This document shows positions 6,209 to 20,010 of a stretch of 43,604 nucleotides of DNA, one piece after another. Below the pieces are notes generated by a model. The model searched no databases. It was not told the DNA's origin and saw only the letters and a list, made by a program, of their open reading frames with translations. The stretch is from CAYSLC01 sp964431545 (GTDB lineage Bacteria > Desulfobacterota > Desulfobacteria > Desulfobacterales > JAABSP01): contig CAYSLC010000016.1 of assembly GCA_964431545.1 (NCBI GenBank), positions 1 through 43,604 on the forward strand. Reading direction: 5' to 3'. A program made the translations under genes and the position numbers. Numbering within the stretch: position 1 is the first letter of the stretch; each line of letters begins with the position of its first letter.

Positions 6209-8872
6209 CTATTCCGCGCTGATGGTGACCCGGATGGCGTTCCAGGCGGTGGGGTGGACGAACCCGTCATCCACCTCCATCACCGGCAGGACCACCCCGT
6301 TTTCGGGAATCCCCTGGTCCCCCGGATCGAGGCCGGGATCCTGGCGCGGGGCCTGATTGGGGCCGGCCCCCGGCACTTCGTTGACCTCGGTGCCGGCGTC
6401 CCAGAGAAGCATCTGATTGGTGACGTTGCCGGTCACCGGCACTCCTCCGCTGAACAGGGGGATGCCGCCGTCGGCGGTGCCGAAGAACAGGTCGTTGGAC
6501 TGCACCACCATGGTGGCCAGGGAGAGGGTCTCATTGTTCATGGCGGTGAAGGTGAAATCCGCCGCCTCCCCCGGCAGGATGGGACCGTCGCCGAAGGTGC
6601 CGGCCACCGCGATGCCGTCCCGGCCGGTGAGGGTCGTCGCCAGCGGTCCGGGGGTGCCGTACTCGGCCAGGGCCTCCAGGCCCTCGCCCCGGTCGGCCGT
6701 GCCGTACCGGTGGAGGGGGTAGCCGGTCGCGTGAACCACGAAGATGCCGGGCGACAGCGGGGTGGGCACGCCCAGGGCGTCGCCGATCCGCTCCCAGATC
6801 TCGGCCGGATCCCCGTACTCGGCCTGGGCCTCCAGGCCGCCGGGCTCGACCGCCCCTTCGGTGAAGAGGGGATTACCCCCTGTGTGGACCACATAGAGCC
6901 CCGGAGAGATGGGGGAGGCGGTGCCGGTCCGCATCCCCACGGCCTCGGCCAGATCCGCGGCCATGCCGTCCTCGGCCAAAGCCTCCAGGCCCTCGCCCCG
7001 GTCGGGCGCGCCCGGCGTGAAGAGGTCGCCCGTCCCCTTGTGGACGGCCCATACCCCCGGCGCGATGGGGCTTTGCGCGCCCTCCAGGACCTGGAGGGTC
7101 GCCGTGAACCGCCGGGCCCCGTTCACCTCGGTCACCCCCGCCACCGCCTCGGGGGTCAGGGTGACCTGGATCACCTGGGCCGGGTCGGGGTAGGTGAAGC
7201 CGTCCCCGACCTCGCCGATGGGACGGACCACGCCGTTCTCATCCGGACCGGTGTCCGGCCCCGCCTGGTTGGGCGCGATGTTGGGCCCCGCGCCCGGCTC
7301 CTCGTTGACTTCGGTGCCGGCGTCCCACAGCATCACCTGGGCGGTGACATCGCCGCTCGCCGGGGTCCCGTCCGTGAAGAGGGCGATTCCCTGGGGGGCG
7401 GGGGCGAAGAAGAGGTCGTTGGTGATCACGTACATGGTGGCAAAGGAAAGGGAGTCCCCCGGCTCGGCCATGAAGGAGAAGGAATAGGCGTTTCCGGGCA
7501 TGGCGGGTCCGGGCGATTCGGCTCCCACCGGGGTGTTGAACATCCCGGCGGCGCCGTAGGTGAACCCGTCGGACCGGTTTTCAATGCGCAGGGAGAAGGT
7601 GTCCTCCCCCAGATAGGTCAAAAGGACGTCCAGGGCCTCCTCCACCGAACCGTAGCGGCCCAGGCCGTCTTCCGTCTTCCGACGGACCACGGGATCGGGA
7701 TCTTCAGGCCCCACGTTGGGATGGTCCATGGGCATGGTCATGCCGGTGAAAGGCGGCTGGTCCGACCCGAAGCCCGGCGTCTGATCCGCCTCGGTGCCGG
7801 CGTCCCAGAGCGCCACCTGGGAGGTGACATCCATGGGTCCGTTCATCCCCCAGGGCACCCCGTTTTCGTCGTAGAGGGCGATCCCCTCCGCCGGTCCGTA
7901 GAAGGCGTCGTTGGACCGGCCGTACATGGTGGTGAAGGAGACCCGCGATTCGGGATCGGGTGCCGTGAAGGTGATCTCGTAGGCGCCTCCCGGAAGGGCC
8001 GGGCCGGGGTCGGCCGCCCCCTCGGGGGTGTTGAACACCCCGCCCCGCATGCCGAGCAGCGTGTCGGTCCGGTTTTCGACGGTCACGGTGAAGGCGGCCT
8101 CTTCCCGTTCCTCCAGGGTCGCGGCCAACAGGGACGGATCCCCGTCCTCGGCCAGGGCCTCCAGGCCCTCGCCCCGGTCGGGGGTGCCGGGGGTGAAGAT
8201 CGGCGCGTGAAAGGTATGGACCACCCAGACACCGGGTGCCAGCGGCGTCTGGAAGGGGCCTTCGTCCGAGACGTTTTCCACGGCCACGGTGAATTCCCCG
8301 CCGCCCTCCATGGGGACGCCGGACAGGGTCACCCGGACCACCTCGGAGACGGCCGGGTAGGTGAAGCCGTCATCCACATCTCCGATCCGCCGCACCGTGC
8401 CGAATTCGCTGGCGCCGGTGTTGGGGCCGCTCTGGTCCGGGGCCTGGTTGGGCCCCATGCCCGGCATCTCGTTGACCTCGGTGCCCGCGTCCCAGAGATA
8501 GACCCGGTTGGTCACCTCGCCGTTGACGGGGGTCTGGCCGTCAAAAAGGGGGATCCCCGACTCATCCGGCGCGTAGAAGAGATCGTTCGACCGGACGAAC
8601 ATGGTGGCGAAGGAGAGGTACGCGCCGTAGGGCGCCTCGAAGGTGAAGGTGTACGATTCTCCGGGCATGGCCGGCCCGGGTTCCGATTCCCCGGTGGGAG
8701 TGTTGAATACCCCCACGGCGTAATCGGCCGGTGGCGGGGTCTCCCCGCCGTCGTCATCGGGAATGTTTTTGACCATCTCGCTGTCGTCGCATCCGCCGAT
8801 CACCAGGGCGAACATCAATGCGAAGATCAGCGTCCATAGTCGTTTTCGGCGAGTCGGTGCTCTGTTTCTCAT
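6209..8872 (-). CDS. Lipoprotein with four repeated spondin-type domains
   Basis: An 887-residue exported protein. A basic start and hydrophobic stretch end in a lipobox, LVIGGC, with the lipidated Cys at residue 28, so it should be anchored to a membrane. The mature part is modular: four copies of a spondin-N-like core (around residues 98, 323, 487 and 795) with the pattern SNDLF/AFY, GI-x-LF/Y, VT and LWDAGTE-x-N-x-x-PG-x-GPNxAP. Between them are four SPG-x-x-VVH units (around 219, 611, 663 and 713), usually followed by RGEGLEALAE-DG. Spondin-N is an extracellular adhesion module in animals and is found in many bacterial surface proteins of unknown role; the Asp/Glu-rich motif suggests calcium binding. 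The strong RBS (AAAGGAGG) supports the ATG at 8872. Confidence 0.88.
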   Translation of the reverse strand: MRNRAPTRRKRLWTLIFALMFALVIGGCDDSEMVKNIPDDDGGETPPPADYAVGVFNTPTGESEPGPAMPGESYTFTFEAPYGAYLSFATMFVRSNDLFYAPDESGIPLFDGQTPVNGEVTNRVYLWDAGTEVNEMPGMGPNQAPDQSGPNTGASEFGTVRRIGDVDDGFTYPAVSEVVRVTLSGVPMEGGGEFTVAVENVSDEGPFQTPLAPGVWVVHTFHAPIFTPGTPDRGEGLEALAEDGDPSLLAATLEEREEAAFTVTVENRTDTLLGMRGGVFNTPEGAADPGPALPGGAYEITFTAPDPESRVSFTTMYGRSNDAFYGPAEGIALYDENGVPWGMNGPMDVTSQVALWDAGTEADQTPGFGSDQPPFTGMTMPMDHPNVGPEDPDPVVRRKTEDGLGRYGSVEEALDVLLTYLGEDTFSLRIENRSDGFTYGAAGMFNTPVGAESPGPAMPGNAYSFSFMAEPGDSLSFATMYVITNDLFFAPAPQGIALFTDGTPASGDVTAQVMLWDAGTEVNEEPGAGPNIAPNQAGPDTGPDENGVVRPIGEVGDGFTYPDPAQVIQVTLTPEAVAGVTEVNGARRFTATLQVLEGAQSPIAPGVWAVHKGTGDLFTPGAPDRGEGLEALAEDGMAADLAEAVGMRTGTASPISPGLYVVHTGGNPLFTEGAVEPGGLEAQAEYGDPAEIWERIGDALGVPTPLSPGIFVVHATGYPLHRYGTADRGEGLEALAEYGTPGPLATTLTGRDGIAVAGTFGDGPILPGEAADFTFTAMNNETLSLATMVVQSNDLFFGTADGGIPLFSGGVPVTGNVTNQMLLWDAGTEVNEVPGAGPNQAPRQDPGLDPGDQGIPENGVVLPVMEVDDGFVHPTAWNAIRVTISAE

Positions 8873-9360
8873 GGGGCCTCCTTTTTCTTTGAAAGACGTC
8901 TACATTTCCCTGCCCCTCCCCCATCCAAAAAAGGGTTGTGATTCGCTGTTCCCTCCCGCGACCTCCATTAGGGTATACATACCATGCCGGAGAGGGTTTC
9001 ACGGATATGTTTTTGATATGCTTTTGAAATAAAAAGGAAATTAAAATCGAGTCCCGCTTGGCCGGTCCATTTCTCGGATCCCTGAAGGGCTCAAAACCGG
9101 GGACCGAAACGGGGCGTCGCTCGCATCGATCTCACATGCTCACATGGATCTCGCACCGGTGGCGTTGGAGACGATTCCCGAAAGGGGAACACGGGCGAGC
9201 GAAAATGTACTAGAAAAGACAATAATCACGCCCGGAGACGTGACAAGGGGAGGGCTAGGGGGGTGGGGGAGGGGAAGGTCGGCACGGCCGCCGGCGTCAT
9301 CGACCATCCCCTCGTCCATTCTTCGGCTTCGCGCTATATCACTAAAATGGTGTGCACTCC
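8873..9360. other. Gene-free stretch upstream of the spondin lipoprotein gene
   Basis: No convincing gene is visible. The part next to the lipoprotein gene probably holds its promoter: it is AT-rich (about 9000-9045), contains a direct repeat of GATATG (9004-9021) and a palindrome GGTATACATACC (8972-8983). The remaining bases are G-rich and carry no recognisable motif. Confidence 0.5.
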
Positions 9361-9507
9361 TCAGAGAATCAGCGCGAGAAGGAAAAGAATCAGAAAAACG
9401 ACGAACAGAACCTTGGCGATGCCGGCGGATGTCTTGGCAATGCCGGTAAAGCCGAAAACCCCCGCAATGATGGCGACCACGAGAAAAATCAGAGCCCATG
9501 TAAGCAT
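9361..9507 (-). CDS. DUF1328 (YtjA-type) small membrane protein
   Basis: A 48-residue peptide found by reading the minus strand. It begins MLTWALIFLVVAIIAGVFGF and continues GIAKTSAGIAKVLFVVFLI. Two hydrophobic helices are separated by a short polar turn with small residues, exactly the DUF1328/YtjA pattern and length. The ATG at 9507 has a strong RBS (CAGGAGG) 7 bases upstream. These inner-membrane peptides are often induced by envelope or general stress in proteobacteria; the role is unknown. It sits downstream of a small lipoprotein gene on the same strand, and the pair may be one stress operon. Confidence 0.9.
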   Translation of the reverse strand: MLTWALIFLVVAIIAGVFGFTGIAKTSAGIAKVLFVVFLILFLLALIL

Positions 9508-9570
9508 TGGATACCTCCTGGCTGAATCGATTCGATCAAAACCACTGAAACCGTCCCTCCGGAGCGACCG

Positions 9571-9732
9571 TCACTCCGGAGTTTTTCCTTCCTCATACCC
9601 CTCCTCGAACGTGTCCGCGCCCTCCTCGATTTCCTCCGCCGCTTCCCCGGCCACCTTCCCGGTGGTATAGCAGCCCGAGAGACCGCTTGCGGCGATGATT
9701 CCCAGCGTTATCCATACGATCAGTCGTCTCAA
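9571..9732 (-). CDS. Small lipoprotein, entericidin-like in size
   Basis: A 53-residue protein starting at a TTG (9732) preceded by AGGAGG with an 8-base spacer. It reads RRLIVWITLGIIAASGLSGC, where LSGC is a lipobox with the Cys at residue 21. The mature part is only about 33 residues and acidic (AAEEIEEGADTFEEGYEEG). This layout, a lipoprotein signal plus a tiny charged tail, resembles entericidin-type envelope stress peptides, but the sequence does not clearly belong to that family. The DUF1328 gene follows 63 bases downstream. A lipid-anchored envelope protein is a confident prediction from the signal; function is not. Confidence 0.78.
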   Translation of the reverse strand: MRRLIVWITLGIIAASGLSGCYTTGKVAGEAAEEIEEGADTFEEGYEEGKTPE

Positions 9733-10325
9733 CGGTGGTGCCTCCTCTGCGTCGGGTTTGGGGTCGGGGTTCGCCGGGCACCCGCTCGGCTTCCCCCGAC
9801 AACCGAAGATCTATTGATAAACCGGCGGGGGCGAAAATGGAATCGGTTGCAATGGGTATTTTCTCCAGGGAAACGCAGTATGACATTTCCGAAAATCCTT
9901 TAGATCCCTCGTACATGGCCGCCGGGGGGAGATGCCGGCGATGTCTCCGCGGCCCCCAAGCTTTTTGCATTTCGATGCAATCTGTAGTATAAATGCGGCC
10001 CGGTTCTCCAGGGCTCTCGCGGAAGCGGGGAACCCCGGCGCCACCGGATTCGGCGGCCGACCCCAACATCCCGGAGGGCGAGGCGTCTGATCGACGGGCG
10101 AAGGATTTCTTCGGACCCCGCGGGCCAGGGTACCAGTTCATGCACCGAATCATGCACCGGACGCGATCCGCAAACCGACCGGAAAAAATGTGACAATCGA
10201 CGGACACACCTTCACCGCGGACGCCGCGCTAGGGGCCGAATCGCACGTGCCGCCCATGACCGGCGGCCGGAGGATGGCTTCAACGCCCGCCGGCGGTGGC
10301 CGGAGAGGGGCCCCGGGACCGGACG
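9733..10325. other. Long leader/intergenic region before the hybrid kinase
   Basis: About 590 bases without a convincing gene, separating the minus-strand small-gene pair from the plus-strand kinase cluster. It contains the promoter/operator listed at 9965-9993, which implies an untranslated leader of over 300 bases. Short open frames in the leader start without RBS and look random in composition. Confidence 0.5.
9965..9993 (+). promoter_or_regulatory. Sigma70-like promoter with an overlapping palindromic operator
   Basis: TTGCAT (9965-9970), a 17-base spacer and TATAAA (9988-9993) match the sigma70 layout. The -35 box is the left arm of a perfect inverted repeat, TTGCAT-TTCG-ATGCAA (9965-9980), which would let a dimeric regulator cover the -35 element. 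It points toward the kinase cluster starting at 10326. Confidence 0.55.
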
Positions 10326-15712
<5,387 letters not shown>

Positions 15713-15716
<4 letters not shown>

Positions 15717-16459
15717 AGATACTCATCGCCGAAGACGACTTGACCTCCCGGACCCTGCTCAAAGCCGTCCTCCGGAAGTGGGGCTGGACCGTGACCGCGG
15801 CGGCGGACGGCCGACAGGCCTGGGAGGCCCTTCAGGAGAAGGATGCCCCCCGGCTGGCGGTGCTCGACTGGATGATGCCGGGCTTTGACGGGCCGGAACT
15901 CTGCCGGCGGCTGCGGGCCCAGGAGGGGGAGAAGCCCCTCTATCTCATCCTGCTCACCGCGCGGGGCGAGCGAGGGGACATCGTGCGGGGGCTTTCGGCG
16001 GGGGCCGACGATTATATCGCCAAGCCTTACGACAACGAGGAGCTGCGGGCCCGGATCGATGTGGGGCGCCGGATCCTTCGGCTCCAGGAGGCCCTCGTCC
16101 GCAAGGAGAAGCTCCAGGGGGTGATCGAGATGGCCGGCGCGGTCTGCCATGAACTGAACCAGCCCCTCCAGTCGGTGAGCGGCTTTTCCGAGATGCTGCT
16201 CATGGATCTGCCGGCCGATGATCCCAATTACCAGAGCCTCAAGATGATCAAGGAGGGCATCGACCGGATCGGTTCCCTGACCCGGAAAATCATGCGCATC
16301 ACCGAGTATCGGACCAAGGAGTACCTCGGCGGAAAGTCGAAGATCGTCGACATCGAAGGCGCCTCGGGCGGCGGGGGCGCCACCGTGAGTCCCCCTTGCC
16401 CGGAGGCCCCGTACACGTGGGACGATGACGGCATAAACCAAGACGGAAGAACAGAATGA
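15713..16459 (+). CDS. Response regulator with REC plus bare HisKA (DHp) domain
   Basis: A 248-residue protein. REC occupies residues 1-118 with the acidic pocket E7-D8-D9, phospho-acceptor D52 and K104. After a linking helix comes an H-box, AGAVCHELNQPLQ, with H146, and the second DHp helix ending near residue 205. No ATP-binding domain follows: the protein ends with a glycine-rich, disordered tail. It can therefore accept phosphate but not autophosphorylate. I remember similar REC-DHp proteins as common in Desulfobacterota. It starts inside the kinase stop (ATGA overlap), so it is translationally coupled and is a likely partner of that kinase's Hpt domain, either as phosphate acceptor or as dimerisation scaffold. 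Confidence 0.9.
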
Positions 16460-16475
16460 CGGAGAGTATGGAGCC

Positions 16476-16865
16476 ATGGCGGAAGAGAAGATCCTGGTGG
16501 TGGATGACGAGGAGCAGATCCGGCAGATGCTGGAGATGGCGTTTACCCGGGCGGGGTATGCGGCGCGGACCGCGGAGAGCGCCGAGGAGGCCCTGGAGAT
16601 CCTGAAAAAGAGCCCCACCTATATGATCCTGTTCCTCGACCTCAATCTGCCCGGCATGGACGGCCTCGACCTGTGCCGCCGGATCCGGAAAGACTGGCCC
16701 ATGGCGATCCCGTACGCCATGACGGGATACGCCTCCCTCTACGAGCTGTCCGACTGCCGGGACGCGGGGTTCGAGGACTACTTCACCAAACCGGTCACCC
16801 TCTCCGACCTGGTCCGGGCCGCCGACAACGCCCGGGAAAAACTGGAGCGGTGGCGGAACCGGTGA
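16476..16865 (+). CDS. CheY-like single-domain response regulator
   Basis: 129 residues, a lone receiver domain. The acidic pocket is D10-D11-E12, the phospho-acceptor is D55 in LFLDLNLPG, the switch Thr is T83 and the conserved Lys is K105 in YFTKPV. There is no output domain, so it probably works by protein-protein contact or as an intermediate in a phosphorelay. It begins 16 bases after the REC-DHp gene and is followed 66 bases later by another hybrid kinase, so it belongs to the same operon. The RBS is GGAG, with start ATG at 16476. Confidence 0.95.
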   Translation: MAEEKILVVDDEEQIRQMLEMAFTRAGYAARTAESAEEALEILKKSPTYMILFLDLNLPGMDGLDLCRRIRKDWPMAIPYAMTGYASLYELSDCRDAGFEDYFTKPVTLSDLVRAADNAREKLERWRNR

Positions 16866-16931
16866 GCCGGTCTTCCTCTTGACCTCCGCCCCCGGCTCCG
16901 CTGTCTGGAGGCGGACCGAAAACGGCACGAA

Positions 16932-19820
16932 ATGGCACAAGAGATGGAACCCAGGGACACCCTAAGACGGGCGGAAAAGCTCCTTGCGATGGCCGACGAG
17001 GAGATCGCGAATCTCCCACCCGCCCATATCAAGGAGTTGGTCAGGGGGCTCCTTTGCCGGAACACGATGCCCTGCGTGGAGGCGGCGGGGTGGAAGGAGC
17101 CCCCGGCCCGCCCGGAGGACCCGTCCGCCTCCCCCGCCCCGCCCCCTCCCTGGGGATCGGACCCTCTCCACACCGTCCACCGGGCAAACGGCCCGTTCGC
17201 CGGGGAGGAGACCCGTCTGCCCGCCATGCTCCTCGATCAGATCGGCGATTTTATCACGGTCACGGACCTGGAGGGCCGGATCACCTACGTCAACGAGACC
17301 GTGGCCCGATCCATGGGACTGCCCCGGGAGGCACTCATCGGTCGGACCGTCCGCTCGTACGGCGAGGATCCACAACAGGGCGCGACCCAGGGGGAGATCA
17401 TCGAGACCACCCTGCGGACCGGGCGGTGGCGGGGCTTGGTCTGGAACACGGTCCGTGACGGCGAGAAGATCGCCCTGAGCTGTCGGACCCGATTGGTGCG
17501 GGACGGCCAGAGCCGGCCCGTGGGGATGGTCGGCGTCAGCACGGACGTCACCGACCTGAAACGGAGCGAAACGGCCCTTCGGGAGATTAAGCGGAAGCTG
17601 GAGTTCGCCCTGACCACCGCCCGGATGGGCATCTGGGACTGGGATGTCCGGACCGGCCGGGTCGACTGGTACGGCGAACACGCCTCCCTGTTCGGCACCA
17701 CCATGGCGGCCTTCGGAGGGACCATCGAGGACGTCCAGGGGTACGTCCATCCCGACGATCGGGAACAGGGAATGGATCTTTTCCAGCGGGTCGTGGAGGA
17801 GGAGATGCCCTTCGACAACACCTACCGGGTGGTCTGGCCGGATGGCTCGGTCCGCTGGATGCACTCCTACGGCCGGCTGATCAGGGATGATAAGGGCGAG
17901 CCGGAACGGATCATCGGGACCACCCGGGACATCACGGCCCGGCGTAAGGCCGAGATCGCCCTCCTGGAGAAGACAAGGGAGCTGGACAGGTTTTTCGAAA
18001 ACAGCCTCGACCTGCTCGCCATCGCCGACACCGACGGCCATTTCCGGCGGCTCAACCCCGAGTGGGAGCGGGCCCTGGGCTACCCGGCCGGCGAACTCGA
18101 GGGGATCCGCTTCCTCGACCTGGTCCACCCCGACGACGTGGCGCCGACCCTGGAAGCCATCGCCACCCTGAGCGGGCAGGAGACGATCCTCAACTTCGAA
18201 AACCGGTACCGGCACCGGGACGGCACCTACCGGTGGATCGAGTGGCGCTCCCACCCGGAAGGGGAGATGATCTATGCCTGTGCCCGTGACGTCACCGAAC
18301 GGAGACGGACCGAGGAAGCCCTGGCCGAGAACGAGCGCCGGTACCGGACCCTCTGGGAGAACTTCCCCAACGGGGTCCTCTTCCTCTTCGACCGGAACCT
18401 GCGGTACCTCTACTGCGACGGGCAGGGGCTCGCAAAGGCCGGACTTCGCAAAGAGGAGATCATCGGCAGGACCGTACGGGAACTCTGGACGAAGGAGATG
18501 TGCGCCGTCATCGAACCCCACTGCCGGGCCATCTTTCAGGAAGGGCGCTCCGGCACCTACGAGGTCGATTTCCGGGGCCGGCGGTACGACAACCTCGTCT
18601 TTCCCGTGTTCCGGGAGGACGGCTCCATCCAGGAGGGGCTCTGCGTCACCCGGGACATCACCCGGCAGCGGGAGCTGGAGGAACGGTTCCAGCAGGCCCA
18701 GCGGCTCGAATCGGTGGGCCGGCTGGCCGCCGGGGTGGCCCACGACCTCAACAACCTCCTCTCCCCGGTCCTGGGGTACGCGGAGATCCTCATGGAGGAT
18801 CTGTCGGATCCGGAACCGCTCGGAAAGGTCCGGGAGATCGTCAAGGCGGCCCAGGGTTCCCGGGACCTGATCCGCCAGCTTCTCGCCTTCGGCCGGAAGC
18901 AGATCCTGGAGGTCACGGTCGTCGACCTTCGGGAAGTGGTCCGGGAGACCGTCGGGCTTCTCCGCCGGACCCTCCGGGAGAACATCGCACTGGAGATCCA
19001 CCTGGCGGCGTCGCCGTGCGCCGTAACGGCCGACCGGGGGCAATTGGCCCAGGTCCTCACCAACCTCGCCGTCAACGCCGAGGACGCCATGCCCGACGGC
19101 GGCACCCTGACCATCGAGGTGGGCGTCACGCGCCTGGACGAGGCGTATTGCAAGGAACATACCGGCGCACAACCGGGGGAGCACGCGATGCTGGCGGTCT
19201 CCGACACCGGCCTCGGCATGGACGATGAGATCCGTGCGCACATCTTCGAACCCTTTTTCACCACCAAGAACGAAAAGGGCACCGGCCTGGGTCTGGCCAC
19301 CGTCTACGGCATTGTCAAGCAGCACGGCGGAAACATCTGGGTCTACACCGAGCCGGTCCGGGGAACCACCTTCAAAGTCTATCTTCCGGCCACGGAGGCG
19401 GCGGCGCAAGAACGGCCGGCGAAACCGGCGCCGGCCGCGGAGACTTCCCCGGGCGGAGAGACGGTCCTGGTGGTGGAGGACAACGAGATGGTGCGGAACC
19501 TGGCGAGTGCGGTCCTCCGGCGGCAGGGGTACACCGTCCTCTCCGCGGCCGAGGGCCGACGGGCCATGGATCTCTTGGCCGCCCACGCCGGTCCCGTCCA
19601 CCTGCTCCTCACCGACGTGGTGATGCCGGACATGGACGGCCGGGACCTCTCCCGGCGGGCCGCCGTACACTATCCGGACCTGAAGGTCCTCTTCATGTCC
19701 GGCTACACGGAGAACGTCATCGCCCGCCACGGGGTGCTCGACGAGGGGGTCCACTTCATCCAGAAGCCCTTCTCCATCCGGTCTTTGGCCGGAAAGGTGC
19801 GGGAGATCCTGAACGGCTGA
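16932..19820 (+). CDS. Soluble four-PAS hybrid histidine kinase with C-terminal REC
   Basis: 962 residues and no membrane helix, so a cytoplasmic sensor. After a 95-residue N-terminal region (a short helix pair, then a Pro-rich linker) there are four PAS domains (about 98-210, 223-337, 350-457, 470-583), several followed by the typical PAC ending DIT-x-R/Q. Then come HisKA with H604 in LAAGVAHDLNNLLSPVLGY, an HATPase domain (697-822) with DTGLGMD and GTGLGLATVYG, and a receiver (842-962) with D895. The AHDLNN H-box places it in the NtrB-like HisKA group. All catalytic residues are present. The internal receiver suggests feedback or onward transfer to the CheY-like protein just upstream. Signal unknown; PAS repeats often bind haem, flavin or small ligands. 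Confidence 0.95.
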   Translation: MAQEMEPRDTLRRAEKLLAMADEEIANLPPAHIKELVRGLLCRNTMPCVEAAGWKEPPARPEDPSASPAPPPPWGSDPLHTVHRANGPFAGEETRLPAMLLDQIGDFITVTDLEGRITYVNETVARSMGLPREALIGRTVRSYGEDPQQGATQGEIIETTLRTGRWRGLVWNTVRDGEKIALSCRTRLVRDGQSRPVGMVGVSTDVTDLKRSETALREIKRKLEFALTTARMGIWDWDVRTGRVDWYGEHASLFGTTMAAFGGTIEDVQGYVHPDDREQGMDLFQRVVEEEMPFDNTYRVVWPDGSVRWMHSYGRLIRDDKGEPERIIGTTRDITARRKAEIALLEKTRELDRFFENSLDLLAIADTDGHFRRLNPEWERALGYPAGELEGIRFLDLVHPDDVAPTLEAIATLSGQETILNFENRYRHRDGTYRWIEWRSHPEGEMIYACARDVTERRRTEEALAENERRYRTLWENFPNGVLFLFDRNLRYLYCDGQGLAKAGLRKEEIIGRTVRELWTKEMCAVIEPHCRAIFQEGRSGTYEVDFRGRRYDNLVFPVFREDGSIQEGLCVTRDITRQRELEERFQQAQRLESVGRLAAGVAHDLNNLLSPVLGYAEILMEDLSDPEPLGKVREIVKAAQGSRDLIRQLLAFGRKQILEVTVVDLREVVRETVGLLRRTLRENIALEIHLAASPCAVTADRGQLAQVLTNLAVNAEDAMPDGGTLTIEVGVTRLDEAYCKEHTGAQPGEHAMLAVSDTGLGMDDEIRAHIFEPFFTTKNEKGTGLGLATVYGIVKQHGGNIWVYTEPVRGTTFKVYLPATEAAAQERPAKPAPAAETSPGGETVLVVEDNEMVRNLASAVLRRQGYTVLSAAEGRRAMDLLAAHAGPVHLLLTDVVMPDMDGRDLSRRAAVHYPDLKVLFMSGYTENVIARHGVLDEGVHFIQKPFSIRSLAGKVREILNG

Positions 19821-19927
19821 GGTCCCGATCTTCGGAGCCTCCTCCGGTCTTCGCCGAATCTTTCTTTAAAAAAGAGATAGATTTCCCGATTTCTTTCTTG
19901 AAATAAGAGAAGCTTTTGCTGGATGCT

Positions 19928-19957
19928 TTGACAGCAAACCGGTTTGAAACCCATATT
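19928..19957 (+). promoter_or_regulatory. Sigma70-like promoter with a palindrome in the spacer
   Basis: TTGACA (19928-19933), an 18-base spacer and CATATT (19952-19957) form a good promoter 54 bases before the DUF3047 gene. The spacer contains a perfect 12-base palindrome, CAAACCGGTTTG (19935-19946), a likely repressor operator because a bound dimer would block polymerase. Confidence 0.6.
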
Positions 19958-20010
19958 CAGACAGGTTCAACTCGCACAGTATCCGCCAACCCTAGTGACA
20001 GGAGGCGAAA

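Noticed and set aside
3669..6356. Long plus-strand open frame of almost 900 codons opposite the aminopeptidase
   Set aside because: It is a high-GC antisense shadow: Gly/Pro/Val/Glu-rich without domains, while the minus strand holds a complete M1 enzyme.
6128..8839. Plus-strand open frame of about 900 codons opposite the spondin lipoprotein
   Set aside because: Its repeat-rich His/Gly composition mirrors the repeats of the real gene; there is no RBS and no recognisable domain.
9993..10193. Short open frame in the kinase leader (about 66 codons)
   Set aside because: It has no RBS, its start lies at the -10 box itself, and composition looks random.
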